64,000 nt of DNA from an uncultured Pelagibacteraceae bacterium (GCA_902581585.1 CACHPB010000005.1:1-64000); one strand, 5' to 3'. Shown: positions 48,710 through 57,204, numbered from the stretch's first letter. Translations and numbers: made by a program. The notes: generated by a model not told the origin, from the sequence alone.

Positions 48710-49165
48710 TTAGTTATTAAGTTTTTGCTCCCATTTAAGGTTAGCCCTATAAATATTTGATTTTTTTCTAGCAGTGACCCTAAATTTTTCAAAAATTGCT
48801 GGTTCCCATATTTGGAACGTTTTTCCCTGACCAACAAACAACATACTATTTTTTATTTTTGCGTGTTTTAATAATTTCTCTGTAATTTGTATTCTTCCTT
48901 CACTATCAAATTGTAAATTAATACTTTCTGATAGTATTGAAGTTGCAAAATAATCTTTCTTATCTTCAAATGGATTTAATGAGTCTATTGCATTAGAAAT
49001 TTTTTCAATTCTATCTTGAGGCCAAGCCTCAATTGACTGATTATTAAATGATGGAAAACATACAATTCCGTTATATCCCATATTAGAGAGATAGCTTCTA
49101 AAACTAGCAGGCACTGACACCCTCCCTTTTTTGTCTAATTTGTTCTCGTAAGTAGATAAAAACAT
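48710..49165 (-). CDS. mraZ: MraZ transcriptional regulator of the division cluster
   Basis: 151 residues with two AbrB-like halves, each with its D-x-[KE]-G-R loop: NKLDKKGRVSVPASFR and QFDSEGRIQITEKLL. MraZ forms a ring-shaped oligomer that binds repeated boxes in its own promoter and modulates the dcw operon; it can also reduce RsmH activity. It is the first gene of the series, and three TGGG boxes lie 20-43 bases upstream of its ATG. Confidence 0.94.
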   Translation of the reverse strand: MFLSTYENKLDKKGRVSVPASFRSYLSNMGYNGIVCFPSFNNQSIEAWPQDRIEKISNAIDSLNPFEDKKDYFATSILSESINLQFDSEGRIQITEKLLKHAKIKNSMLFVGQGKTFQIWEPAIFEKFRVTARKKSNIYRANLKWEQKLNN

Positions 49166-49184
49166 AATCCATAAATTCCATATT

Positions 49185-49208
49185 TGGGATTTTATGGGAT
49201 ATTATGGG
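49185..49208. promoter_or_regulatory. MraZ-binding repeat array (three TGGG boxes, 10-base period)
   Basis: On the plus strand TGGG occurs at 49185-49188, 49195-49198 and 49205-49208, each after TT or TA and separated by six AT bases. Characterised MraZ operators are three or four TGGGN repeats with five-base spacers, the same 10-base period. The array sits 20-43 bases upstream of the mraZ start, with the TGGG strand opposite to the coding strand. Direct autoregulation is inferred. Confidence 0.7.
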
Positions 49209-49354
49209 TTTTAGATATGATCGTCAATACCTAATATCAGACCAAATATTCTTGATTTGTTCTAAAATTCCAGAATGGAAAAATAGATTAGAATTTTGAT
49301 TAAATGATAAAATTGAATTTAATATATTTATATTTTCAAATAAAATAATTAAGA

Positions 49355-49713
49355 TTGCCAGATAAAATATAAGCCGGGTTCTGTCGTTTAAACTTATCAT
49401 TTCTCTAGGCCTTAAATCACTTTAAGGCTCAAGCAACTAACCCAGATGACTAGCCAAAGACTGCTTTTTGTTTTTTCAAACTCTGTCATCTCTACTCAGT
49501 CTTGCTCCCAGTGGGGTTTTCCATGCGCTAGTTGTTACCAACTTAGCCGGTGTGCTCTTACCACACCTTTTCACCCTTGCCTTGATAAGGCGGTTTATTT
49601 TCTGTGGCACTATCCCTAGGGTCGCCCCCGCCAGCAATTAACTGGCACTGTGTCTTTGTAGAGCCCGGACTTTCCTCTTTAAAATTAAAGCGATAAGTCT
49701 TTTATCTGGCTCT
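49355..49713 (-). ncRNA. rnpB: RNase P RNA
   Basis: Read on the minus strand. GCCAGATAAAA near the 5' end pairs perfectly with TTTTATCTGGC at the 3' end (helix P1), about 355 bases apart. Conserved parts present are GAGGAAAGTCCGGGCTC near the 5' end, CAGTGCCA, AGGGTGAAAAGGTGTGGTAAGAGCACACCGG, and AACCCGGCTTATA at the 3' end. It is the catalytic RNA that trims tRNA 5' leaders. The stretch is visibly richer in G and C than its surroundings. End coordinates are good to a few bases. Confidence 0.95.
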
Positions 49714-49751
49714 AGCACAATATAAATTTTTTTGTAAAATTCAATTATTTA

Positions 49752-50498
49752 TTAATTACAAATACTAAGGGATTTTGCTATCTCATAACACTCTAAATCT
49801 AATTTTCCGTCAATTAACTCTGGTCTAAATTTCATTTGAAAAATTTTTATAATCTTTTTTAACTCATAGTGATTACTAAATTTGGTATTATACCCAATTT
49901 TATTTAAATATTTGATAAATTTATTAAAATTAAATCCAGTCATCTTGCCTCTTATTAATTTAAGCTTTTTTGGATTTAAATTATGCCAAATACCAATTTT
50001 TTTTTTATGTAAATATTTCCATGGAAATTTTTCACCTGGGTCTTTTTTTCTTAAAGGAGATATATCTGAGTGACCCAATATATTTCTTTGATCAATTTTA
50101 TAGATTTTAATCAAATGTCTCAAAAGTTTTATCAAACATTCAATTTGTTTATCTTTAAATTTTCTATAGCTATTTTGATGTCCAGGGTTTGATATTTCAA
50201 TTCCTATTGAATTACGATTCAAAGATCTTCGATTTTTCCAATTTGATTTACCTGCATGCCAGGCAATATATAGATCAGGCACCATTTGGATAAGTTTACC
50301 AGATGAAGTAATATAATAATGACAACTTACATTAGAATTAAAACTAGTTAGTCTTTGAATTGCCAATTTATCATTTTTCATTCCTGTATAATGTAGAATT
50401 AAAAACTCAATTTTTTTTTTTTCTCTTTTTTGAGGGTCAAAATTTGGAGAATAATTTATAGTCATTTTTTGAACATTTTTTAGCATTATTTCAAACAT
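49752..50498 (-). CDS. N-acetylmuramoyl-L-alanine amidase, AmpD type
   Basis: 248 residues of Amidase_2. Zinc ligands are seen in FLILHYTGM (His), LGHSDISPLRKKDPG (His and Asp) and the AWHAGKSNW substrate loop, with GIEISNPGH in the core. The C-terminal 70 residues resemble a peptidoglycan-binding or AmiD-like extension. No signal peptide, so it probably recycles anhydromuropeptides in the cytoplasm. The start could be 50498 or the ATG at 50465; conserved sequence begins after both. Divergent from mlaA, 43 bases apart. Confidence 0.85.
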   Translation of the reverse strand: MFEIMLKNVQKMTINYSPNFDPQKREKKKIEFLILHYTGMKNDKLAIQRLTSFNSNVSCHYYITSSGKLIQMVPDLYIAWHAGKSNWKNRRSLNRNSIGIEISNPGHQNSYRKFKDKQIECLIKLLRHLIKIYKIDQRNILGHSDISPLRKKDPGEKFPWKYLHKKKIGIWHNLNPKKLKLIRGKMTGFNFNKFIKYLNKIGYNTKFSNHYELKKIIKIFQMKFRPELIDGKLDLECYEIAKSLSICN

Positions 50499-50541
50499 TT
50501 AAATCTTTAAATAAGTATAAGATATAATATAGTTCGTTAAT

Positions 50542-51345
50542 ATGAGAAAATTTTTATTAGTAATTATAATTTCTATAATTTCCCAAGCAGTCTCTCTAAA
50601 TGTTTTTGCAGGATCTGACGGGACACTAAAGATGAAAAATAAAACTGAAACTAGCAGTGAAGAAGTTAAAGATTGTTTTGAAACTTTAAATAGGGGTATA
50701 TTTGCTTTTAACCAAGGACTAGATAAAGTAGTTTTTAAACCAATTGCAAAAGGCTACAGGTATCTTCCAAAACCAATTAGGTCAGGAACAAGCAATGCCT
50801 TAAGCAATTTGTCAAATGTCGTGACTATCCCTAACAACCTTTTACAAGGACAATTTAAAGATGCAGGAATAAATACTTTAAGATTTTCAATTAATTCAAC
50901 TCTAGGAATTGCTGGAATTTTTGATGTTGCATCATACTATGGACTTAACAAGCTTGATAAAGAAGATTATGGTCAAACTCTTGGAACTTGGGGTGTGAAA
51001 GAAGGCTGCTATTTTGTTCTACCTGTTTTGGGCCCAACAACGGTAAGAGATACTTTGGGTTCAATTGCAAATTTTTCAGGAGGTGATGCTTGGTACAATG
51101 TTACCATTGCAAATGATACAAGATATTTAGAGAACTCAGACTATTATTATTCAAGATTGGCAGCTGGGATTGATTTTAGAGCAAAGAATCTAGAAGCATT
51201 TGATAGCCTTGAAAATAACTCTATTGATTTATATGCATCAGTAAGAAGTCTTTATTTGCAAGATAGGAAAAGGAAAATACTTAATTTAGATGAAACAACT
51301 GAAACAATGAATGATGATGATTGGGAGGAAATAGATACCCAATAA
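50542..51345 (+). CDS. mlaA: MlaA (VacJ) outer-membrane phospholipid-removal protein
   Basis: 267 residues. FETLNRGIFAFNQGLDKVVFKPIAKGYRYLPKPIRSG, PNNLLQGQFKDAGINTLRFSINSTLGIAGIFDVAS and EDYGQTLGTWGVKEGCYFVLPVLGPTTVRD are the standard MlaA blocks. The signal sequence ends VSLNVFAGSDG with no lipobox cysteine, so it appears not to be a lipoprotein here. MlaA draws misplaced phospholipid from the outer leaflet and hands it to MlaC, encoded 6 bases downstream. TATAAT at 50523-50528 may be its -10 box. Confidence 0.93.
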   Translation: MRKFLLVIIISIISQAVSLNVFAGSDGTLKMKNKTETSSEEVKDCFETLNRGIFAFNQGLDKVVFKPIAKGYRYLPKPIRSGTSNALSNLSNVVTIPNNLLQGQFKDAGINTLRFSINSTLGIAGIFDVASYYGLNKLDKEDYGQTLGTWGVKEGCYFVLPVLGPTTVRDTLGSIANFSGGDAWYNVTIANDTRYLENSDYYYSRLAAGIDFRAKNLEAFDSLENNSIDLYASVRSLYLQDRKRKILNLDETTETMNDDDWEEIDTQ

Positions 51346-51351
51346 TTATTA

Positions 51352-51942
51352 ATGATTAAAGCTAAAATTTTTTCTTTTTTATTTCTTATTTATTTATTAA
51401 TAAATCCATCAATGGCTAAAGAGCCAAGCAAATTAATTACAGAGATAGTAAACGAGGCATCAATAATATTATCGAGTTCAGATCCAGTTGAGTCTAAAAT
51501 TATTAAATTAAATAATATCGCAGAAAATAACGTAGATATAAATGGTATTGGAATGTACACCTTAGGAAAATACCGAAAAAATTTGAGTGAGGAACAAAAA
51601 ATAAAATATACAAAATTATTTAAAAGTTATTTTTTAAAAAGTTTTTCAAGTAGGTTAGTAGATTATTCTGATCCAAAAATAAATGTAGTTTCAGAAAAAA
51701 AAATAAACGAAAAATATACTATTGTGAATACCGTCTTAGAAGAAACTTCTAAAAATCCAGAGATAAAAATAGATTGGAGAATATATACAAAAAATCCTGA
51801 AAGACCGTTAATTAGAGATCTAATTGTAGAAGGTTTAAGTTTAGCAAGAACTCAAAAAGAAGAATTTAAATCTATAATTCAAAACAATAATGGAGATATC
51901 AACTACCTTTTTAAATCTCTTGAGGAGTTTATTATAAAGTAG
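51352..51942 (+). CDS. mlaC: MlaC periplasmic phospholipid carrier
   Basis: 196 residues. Signal peptide (KIFSFLFLIYLLINPSMA), then the Ttg2D/MlaC fold: NIAENNVDINGIGMYTLGKYRKNLSEEQKIKYTKLFKSYFLKSFSSRL and RDLIVEGLSLARTQKEEFKSIIQNNNGDINYLFKSLEEFI, both highly typical. It ferries phospholipid between MlaA and the inner-membrane MlaFEDB complex, whose genes are not in this window. It ends exactly where the tRNA-derived direct repeat begins. Confidence 0.93.
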   Translation: MIKAKIFSFLFLIYLLINPSMAKEPSKLITEIVNEASIILSSSDPVESKIIKLNNIAENNVDINGIGMYTLGKYRKNLSEEQKIKYTKLFKSYFLKSFSSRLVDYSDPKINVVSEKKINEKYTIVNTVLEETSKNPEIKIDWRIYTKNPERPLIRDLIVEGLSLARTQKEEFKSIIQNNNGDINYLFKSLEEFIIK

Positions 51943-51989
51943 TTTGGTGGGCCCGCCAGGACTCGAACCTGGGACCAATACATTATGAG
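51943..51989 (-). repeat. Distal copy of tRNA(CAU) 3' end (att-like direct repeat)
   Basis: 47 bases identical to 53489-53535, beginning one base after the mlaC stop codon. It contains the TTCGAGTCC T-loop and the acceptor/CCA end of the tRNA, but the D arm and 5' acceptor strand are missing, so it cannot form a tRNA. After it, 51990-52118 holds no recognisable gene. Confidence 0.85.
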
Positions 51990-52118
51990 AGTCCTGAAGT
52001 AACTTAAATCAAGATTGCTATTGTTTGTTAATTTGAATTGAATTTTTCGATTTACACAATTTCGAATACTACAAAAATATGAAATTAGACAAATAAAAGT
52101 GTATTTTAGTGAAAATTA

Positions 52119-52514
52119 TTATCTGTTATCACAGAGTGTCTTTATAATATTTCCCATAATTGTACCTGGAGGAAGATAATTCCATTTTAATTTATCTCTT
52201 TGAAAATTTGAAAATTTCCCAGTGCCCATTTGCCCTTCATAGAATATATATTGTACACCAGCAGATCTTATAAGATTACAATCTATTTTATGAAATGTTT
52301 TACCAGACAAAATTGATTTACCGTTGTCAACTACTGGTTTTTTCCAATCTTTCAATGACCATATATATAAATATTCACCATCGTCTGAAAGAGTTTTAAT
52401 ATCTAAATACATTTTTCCATCTGGTTGCTCTATATTTCCCACTTCAATCCACTCTGCTTTTACGTTTGAAATTAATAAAAAGATAAAACTAAATATAACT
52501 AAGTATTTTTTCAT
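52119..52514 (-). CDS. Exported small protein resembling the surface-adhesin protein E family
   Basis: 131 residues with a signal peptide (KKYLVIFSFIFLLISNVKA). The mature part begins EWIEVGNIEQPDGKMYLDIKTL, has YLYIWSLKDWKKP and a pair of cysteines (KIDCNLI and KTLCDNR) about 45 residues apart, resembling Haemophilus protein E-like (PF16747) domains. Such small periplasmic proteins are widespread and mostly uncharacterised, so an adhesin role should not be assumed. Overlaps the 62-residue gene upstream by 4 bases. Confidence 0.6.
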   Translation of the reverse strand: MKKYLVIFSFIFLLISNVKAEWIEVGNIEQPDGKMYLDIKTLSDDGEYLYIWSLKDWKKPVVDNGKSILSGKTFHKIDCNLIRSAGVQYIFYEGQMGTGKFSNFQRDKLKWNYLPPGTIMGNIIKTLCDNR

Positions 52515-52699
52515 TTGTGTTTTTTTCTAAACTTCTCGTTTATATTATCCATATAAACTCTAATCTTTTCTCTTTCTGTAACTTCTCTACCCTCTTTTAA
52601 TTGCCGGGCTAATTTCTTTTTTTTATATGAGTAATAAATTGGCAATACGATTGATAAGCCAACTATAATTATTGCTAGTATTATTTGCCAAGTTTCCAT
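52511..52699 (-). CDS. 62-residue single-span membrane protein, unknown
   Basis: An N-terminal helix (WQIILAIIIVGLSIVLPIYYSY, residues 4-25) is followed by a highly charged tail (KKKKLARQLKEGREVTEREKIRVYMDNINEKFRKKHK). The start shares a base with the stop of the 80-residue gene and the end overlaps the following gene by 4, so translation is likely. No family recognised. The basic tail could face the cytoplasm and touch membrane or nucleic acid. Confidence 0.6.
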   Translation of the reverse strand: METWQIILAIIIVGLSIVLPIYYSYKKKKLARQLKEGREVTEREKIRVYMDNINEKFRKKHK

Positions 52700-52941
52700 T
52701 AGTTTATTGTCTTAAAGTAATCCTCTAAATTAGAATGTGCAATATCATTTAAATCCCACTCCCACCTCTCTACTGTGCGTTTATTTGGATTTTCTGATAA
52801 AATTGCTTCGATAAAATCTTTTTGAATGATAATCTTAATTAGAACTGAAATTTCTGGAGGAAAATAATTTACTAACCTGGGTATTTGTTTATCGAATTCC
52901 TTTAGTGAAATTTTTTTATCAAATTTTATTTTTAATTCCAA
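52699..52941 (-). CDS. 80-residue hypothetical protein
   Basis: A small soluble protein, MELKIKFDKKISLKEFDKQIPRL at the start and a C-terminal RTVERWEWDLNDIAHSNLEDYFKTIN. No signal peptide, metal motif or known domain is visible. It lies within the tRNA-bounded island and is chained to the two genes downstream by overlaps. It starts 29 bases after the 123-residue membrane protein gene. Confidence 0.55.
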   Translation of the reverse strand: MELKIKFDKKISLKEFDKQIPRLVNYFPPEISVLIKIIIQKDFIEAILSENPNKRTVERWEWDLNDIAHSNLEDYFKTIN

Positions 52942-52970
52942 GCTGTTCTCCTCACTTTTTTTTCATATAT

Positions 52971-53342
52971 TTAAAATAGTGTAGCTAAAATACTAATGAT
53001 TATAAATAATATAACAAAGGGCACAGCCCAACCAAAGAAGAAATCAAAAGTATCATAAATGCCTTTTAATAAATTTGTCAGTGGATTATCATTTTTTTTT
53101 AAATTTTTTCTGCCTTTTTCAGTTTTTTTTGAATAATCTTTTCCTGGAAAAATTTTAAAATAATATTTTGGAAAATCGATCCAAAATAGTGCAACTATTG
53201 GAATTGAAAATGCTAAAGCAATAGTACCTAAAAAACTCGATTCATTAAAATCTATATTAAATGATTTAGATAAATGGGAGAGCAAATATAAAGTTAAAAT
53301 AAATCCAATTACTCGAAAGGGCCAAAAGAAAAAAATATACAC
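52971..53342 (-). CDS. 123-residue membrane protein, unknown
   Basis: Begins with a GTG codon. Three hydrophobic stretches are seen (VIGFILTLYLLSHL, FLGTIALAFSIPIVALFWI and AVPFVILFIIISILATLF), the last two separated by a charged loop FPGKDYSKKTEKGRKNLKKNDNP. No family recognised. It is the first gene of the four-gene island set and the one nearest the intact tRNA; 53343-53488 between them shows nothing recognisable. Confidence 0.5.
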   Translation of the reverse strand: MYIFFFWPFRVIGFILTLYLLSHLSKSFNIDFNESSFLGTIALAFSIPIVALFWIDFPKYYFKIFPGKDYSKKTEKGRKNLKKNDNPLTNLLKGIYDTFDFFFGWAVPFVILFIIISILATLF

Positions 53343-53490
53343 AGCTATATTTTATTAAACTTTATCGAATAAGACCAGTACATTGCTAAAAATGATTGGA
53401 CTCAATTTGGTATACAATGAAAAAATTTTTAGAGTTTTTTTGCTAAAATTTTAAGAAACTTAATTTTCTAAACGTTGATTTTACTGGATT

Positions 53491-53567
53491 TGGTGGGCCC
53501 GCCAGGACTCGAACCTGGGACCAATACATTATGAGTGTACTGCTCTAACCAACTGAGCTACAGGCCC
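53491..53567 (-). tRNA. tRNA with CAU anticodon (elongator Met most likely)
   Basis: 77 bases including an encoded CCA. Acceptor GGGCCTG pairs with CGGGCCC (one T-G wobble); D arm GCTCAGTTGGTTAGAGC; anticodon arm GTACA-CTCATAA-TGTAT with CAT; T arm CCAGG-TTCGAGT-CCTGG. The D-loop length resembles elongator tRNA-Met more than tRNA-Ile2, but CAU read as Ile after lysidine modification cannot be excluded. Its 3' half is duplicated at 51943-51989. Confidence 0.93.
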
Positions 53568-53666
53568 TAAATTGAGGGTTTTTTACAATAACTATTGTGC
53601 TCTAGCAAGGAATAAAACTTAATTCTAAAAAATTTTAGTTTTTTAAGTAATTTAGTATAGTTATTT

Positions 53667-55283
53667 ATGGAAAAATCAAAGGGTGATTTTTTAACAAAAG
53701 AAATAAGTAAAATTTTGAATTTTTATAAGTCAGGTGACTATCACTCAATTATAATTAGGTCAAAAAAACTTTTAAAAAAATATCCAGATTTTAGTCCACT
53801 TTATAATTTTTTAGGGATAAGCTATAGACAACAAGGAAAAATAAAACTTGCAGAGAAAATACTTCTGAAAGGGTACTCAATAGATCCAAAAAATCCTGGA
53901 ATATTAACAAATCTAGGATCGATTTACAGAATAAAAAATAATAAAAAAGATTCACTAAAATACTTTGAGGAGTCTTTCAAAATAAATCCTAATGATATTG
54001 CACTTTTAGTTAATTATGCGAATGCTTTAAGTGATTTTAACAGAATTCAAAAGTCAATTAGTCTTTTAGAAAAAGCTAGGCTAATTGACAAAAATAACCA
54101 GACTGTGCTTATCAGTCTTGCGAGTTCATATCAAAATTTAGGAAAATTTGAAGATGCCAGAAATATATTATTAGAAATTATTGAAAAATTTTCTGAATTA
54201 ACAATTCCTCATAAAATGCTTTCAGACATTACTAAATATAAAGTTAATGATAAACATCATTTACAAATGCTGAAATATGCTGAACACATTGATAAAAATC
54301 ATACAAAGTATACTGAGGAATTAAAATATCCTCTGTATTTTGGGCTTGCAAAATCGTTTGAAGATCAAAAAAATTTTAGAAATGCTTTCAAATGGTTAAA
54401 AAAAGGTAACGACACAAAAAAATTTACAATTATTAGAGATGCTAAAATATTAAATCAGAAAAATCCAATAAAAAAAGAAATAAATTTTTTGAATATTGTA
54501 CAAGAAATTTTTCAAAATATTGATATAAAGAAATATGATAATGAAAACAAAAGTGGAAAAAATTTAATATTTATTCTTGGATTGCCTAGGTCTGGAACAA
54601 CATTAACACATCAAATTATTGCATCTCATTCTAAAACTTTTGGTGGGGGAGAGCTGAATTTTCTTACCCGTGCAGTATATGATAATATTGATGATCAAAT
54701 TTTCTTAAATATTTTTAAAGACTATAATTTTCAAAAACTAAATAATTTAGTCCAAAATTATATTGAAAATTGCAAAGATTTAAATAATGAGGGAAAAATA
54801 ATTGTGGATAAATCCCCAATGAATTTTAGAATGATAGGGTTTATAAGAATGTTATTCCCAGAGTCTAAGGTTATTCATTGTACTCGTGAAGCTAAAGATA
54901 ATTGTTTGTCGATTTATAAAAATGTTTTTAATGAGTCAAATATTCCATGGAGTTATAATATTGATGATTTGACAACATATTACAGAGAATACAAAAAAAT
55001 AATGAATTTTTGGAATACAAAAATGCCTGGTTTTATCTTTAATTCGAGCTACGATTTATTAGTTAAAAATCAGGAGACTCAATCTAAAAAAATTTTTAAT
55101 TTTTGTAATTTAAATTGGGAAAAAGATACATTAAAATATTACAAAAATATCATTCCGATACAAACCGTAAGTATAGAGCAAGCAAGAAAACCTGTATATC
55201 AAACATCACTAAAAACTTATGAAAATTACTCTGAATTTTTAGATTTTAAGGAAATAGATAATATAGAGAGAGAATATTCTTAA
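53667..55283 (+). CDS. TPR-repeat sulfotransferase
   Basis: 538 residues. The first half has several tetratricopeptide repeats (for example AEKILLKGYSIDPKNPGILTNLGSIYRIKNN and DSLKYFEESFKINPNDIALLVNYANAL). The second half begins with FILGLPRSGTTLTHQIIASH about residue 305, the PAPS 5'-phosphosulfate loop, followed by VDKSPMNFRMIGFIRMLFPESKVIHCTREAKDNCLSIY, which fits the 3'-phosphate loop. TPR-sulfotransferases of this type are common in SAR11; acceptors are unknown. No signal peptide. It starts 99 bases after the tRNA, oriented away from it. Confidence 0.88.
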   Translation: MEKSKGDFLTKEISKILNFYKSGDYHSIIIRSKKLLKKYPDFSPLYNFLGISYRQQGKIKLAEKILLKGYSIDPKNPGILTNLGSIYRIKNNKKDSLKYFEESFKINPNDIALLVNYANALSDFNRIQKSISLLEKARLIDKNNQTVLISLASSYQNLGKFEDARNILLEIIEKFSELTIPHKMLSDITKYKVNDKHHLQMLKYAEHIDKNHTKYTEELKYPLYFGLAKSFEDQKNFRNAFKWLKKGNDTKKFTIIRDAKILNQKNPIKKEINFLNIVQEIFQNIDIKKYDNENKSGKNLIFILGLPRSGTTLTHQIIASHSKTFGGGELNFLTRAVYDNIDDQIFLNIFKDYNFQKLNNLVQNYIENCKDLNNEGKIIVDKSPMNFRMIGFIRMLFPESKVIHCTREAKDNCLSIYKNVFNESNIPWSYNIDDLTTYYREYKKIMNFWNTKMPGFIFNSSYDLLVKNQETQSKKIFNFCNLNWEKDTLKYYKNIIPIQTVSIEQARKPVYQTSLKTYENYSEFLDFKEIDNIEREYS

Positions 55284-55292
55284 ATTTAAAAA

Positions 55293-55367
55293 TGGTGGGC
55301 CGTGTTGGTTACGCTCCAACTACCCCTGCAATGTCAATGCAGTACTCTACTATTGAGCTAACGGCCC
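55293..55367 (-). tRNA. tRNA-Val (GAC) with non-canonical D and T loops
   Basis: 75 bases including CCA. Stems pair well: GGGCCGT/ACGGCCC, D stem GCTC/GAGT (one wobble), anticodon stem CTGCA/TGCAG around TTGACAT (anticodon GAC), T stem GTTGG/CCAAC. The T loop reads AGCGTAA instead of TTCRANY and the D loop AATAGTA has no GG pair. It lies in the 85-base gap between the sulfotransferase and rpoD. Confidence 0.85.
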
Positions 55368-55368
55368 T

Positions 55369-57204
55369 TTAACTCTCTAAAAAACTTTTTAATTGTTTTG
55401 ATCTACTAGGATGTTTCAATTTTCTGAGTGCCTTTGCCTCTATTTGACGAATTCTTTCTCTAGTCACAGAAAACTGTAACCCAACCTCTTCTAATGTATG
55501 ATCTGTATTCATACCAACTCCAAACCGCATTCTCAGAACTCTTTCTTCTCTTGGTGTTAAAGTTGATAAAATTTTCGTAGTGGCTTCACTTAAATTAGAT
55601 TTAATAGCTTGCTCAAGTGGTGCTAATGCTTTTGTATCTTCTATAAAATCTCCTAAACTACTATCTTCTTCGTCTCCGACTGGTTTTTCAAGTGAAACTG
55701 GCTCTTTTGAGATTTTTAGAACTTTTCTTACTTTTTCCAACGGCATTCTTAATTTTTTTGCAAGTTCCTCTGGTGTAGCTTCTCTACCAAATTCACTTAA
55801 AATTAGTCTTTGAGTTCTTACTATTTTGTTTATTGTTTCAATCATATGCACTGGTATTCTTATCGTTCTAGCTTGGTCTGCGATTGATCTTGTTATAGCT
55901 TGTCTTATCCACCAAGTGGCATATGTAGAAAACTTATAACCTCTTCGATACTCAAATTTATCAACAGCCTTCATCAATCCAATATTTCCTTCTTGAATTA
56001 AGTCTAAAAATTGAAGACCTCTATTTGTATATTTTTTTGCTATAGATATCACTAATCTAAGATTAGCTTCAACCATTTCCTTTTTTGCGATACGAGACTC
56101 TTTTTCACCTTTCTGAACTCTACTTACAAGTAATTTAAATTCAGTTACTGAAATTCCAAGCCTGCTACTAATTTCAATTAGTCTATCTTTGATATTTTTG
56201 AATTCATTTTTATACTTTTGAAAGAATTTCTTCCAAGTATCATTGGTATCTAAGAAGTTTTTTAAGTTAGGATTAATTTCATTACCCACATAAAATTTAA
56301 TAAACTCTTCTCTAGAAATTTTCTCATTCAAGGCAAGTCTTAATAGATTTCCCTCTAGAGAAATGATTTTACGATTTTCAATATAATGTTTTTGAACTAA
56401 TTCCTCTAATACAGAAGGTGATAATTGAAGTGTTTTAATATTTTCCAGTATATCTTCTACAATTTTTTTATAGTTTTTTTCCTTGGATGTAGAAAATTGT
56501 CTTGAATTAAGAACACAATCAAGTTTCTCTTTCTGATACTTAATCAATTTGTTATATTCTTTTGTCAAATTGTAAATCGTTTTCAAAACTTTTGGTTTGA
56601 TCTCGGTTTCCATAGCCGCTAAGGTTGGATTAAACTCGTCATCGTCTGTATTGCTTTCTTCTTCCTCTGTTTGAGTATTGGTATTATCATCTGATTTTTT
56701 TTGTTTAGCACTTTGACCAGTGTCTTCATCTTCCATATAATTAGTATCTATATCTATTATCTCCCTTACTAAAATTTCATCGTTTTGAAGTTGTTTATTC
56801 CATTCAAAAAATTGTTGTGCAGTAATTGGACTTTGTGATAATGCATTTAACATAACGTCTTTTCCAGCTTCAATCCGTTTTGCTATTGCAATTTCACCTT
56901 CTCTAGAGAGCAATTCAACTCCCCCCATTTCCCTTAAATACATTCTTATAGGGTCATCACTTTTTTCAACTGATTTACCCTCTTCCTTTAATCCATTTTC
57001 TTTTTTTCTGAGTACTTTAAAGTCTGCTTTTTTTTCAACTAAAATTATTTTCGCATCTAAAATATGAATGAAGGCTTGTTCTAAATTTTCATCTGATAGG
57101 TTTCTTTTTCCTAAGGATTTATTTAACTCCTCGTAAGTGATAAATCCTCTATGGACACCTCTGCCCATAAGTCTAGCGAATGATTTAGTAATTATACGTT
57201 CCAC
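55369..57204 (-). CDS. rpoD: Primary sigma factor RpoD (sigma 70)
   Basis: 611 residues. Region 1.2 [31 protein letters not shown], a non-conserved acidic insert (about residues 165-200), region 2 [61 protein letters not shown], region 3 [13 protein letters not shown], and region 4 [15 protein letters not shown] with [22 protein letters not shown]. It directs most transcription. Last of the yqeY-dnaG-rpoD group; its stop is one base beyond the tRNA-Val start. Confidence 0.98.
   Translation of the reverse strand: MERIITKSFARLMGRGVHRGFITYEELNKSLGKRNLSDENLEQAFIHILDAKIILVEKKADFKVLRKKENGLKEEGKSVEKSDDPIRMYLREMGGVELLSREGEIAIAKRIEAGKDVMLNALSQSPITAQQFFEWNKQLQNDEILVREIIDIDTNYMEDEDTGQSAKQKKSDDNTNTQTEEEESNTDDDEFNPTLAAMETEIKPKVLKTIYNLTKEYNKLIKYQKEKLDCVLNSRQFSTSKEKNYKKIVEDILENIKTLQLSPSVLEELVQKHYIENRKIISLEGNLLRLALNEKISREEFIKFYVGNEINPNLKNFLDTNDTWKKFFQKYKNEFKNIKDRLIEISSRLGISVTEFKLLVSRVQKGEKESRIAKKEMVEANLRLVISIAKKYTNRGLQFLDLIQEGNIGLMKAVDKFEYRRGYKFSTYATWWIRQAITRSIADQARTIRIPVHMIETINKIVRTQRLILSEFGREATPEELAKKLRMPLEKVRKVLKISKEPVSLEKPVGDEEDSSLGDFIEDTKALAPLEQAIKSNLSEATTKILSTLTPREERVLRMRFGVGMNTDHTLEEVGLQFSVTRERIRQIEAKALRKLKHPSRSKQLKSFLES

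Larger units (their letters stand above)
51943..53535. mobile_element. Small tRNA-bounded island, probable remnant of an integrated element
   Basis: A 47-base perfect direct repeat occurs at 51943-51989 and 53489-53535. The right copy is the 3' part (CCA end to anticodon loop) of the tRNA at 53491-53567; the left copy lacks the 5' half, though faint similarity (GTCCTG against GTACTG, then TAAC) continues for about 15 bases. Duplicating a tRNA 3' end up to the anticodon is the mark of tyrosine-integrase insertion. Between the repeats are four short minus-strand genes and no integrase, so this is either a decayed or minimal element, or the scar of one. Confidence 0.6.

Noticed and set aside
51943-52020. 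A second complete tRNA next to mlaC
   Set aside because: Only the 3' half is present; no 5' acceptor strand or D arm can be formed, so it is a fragment.
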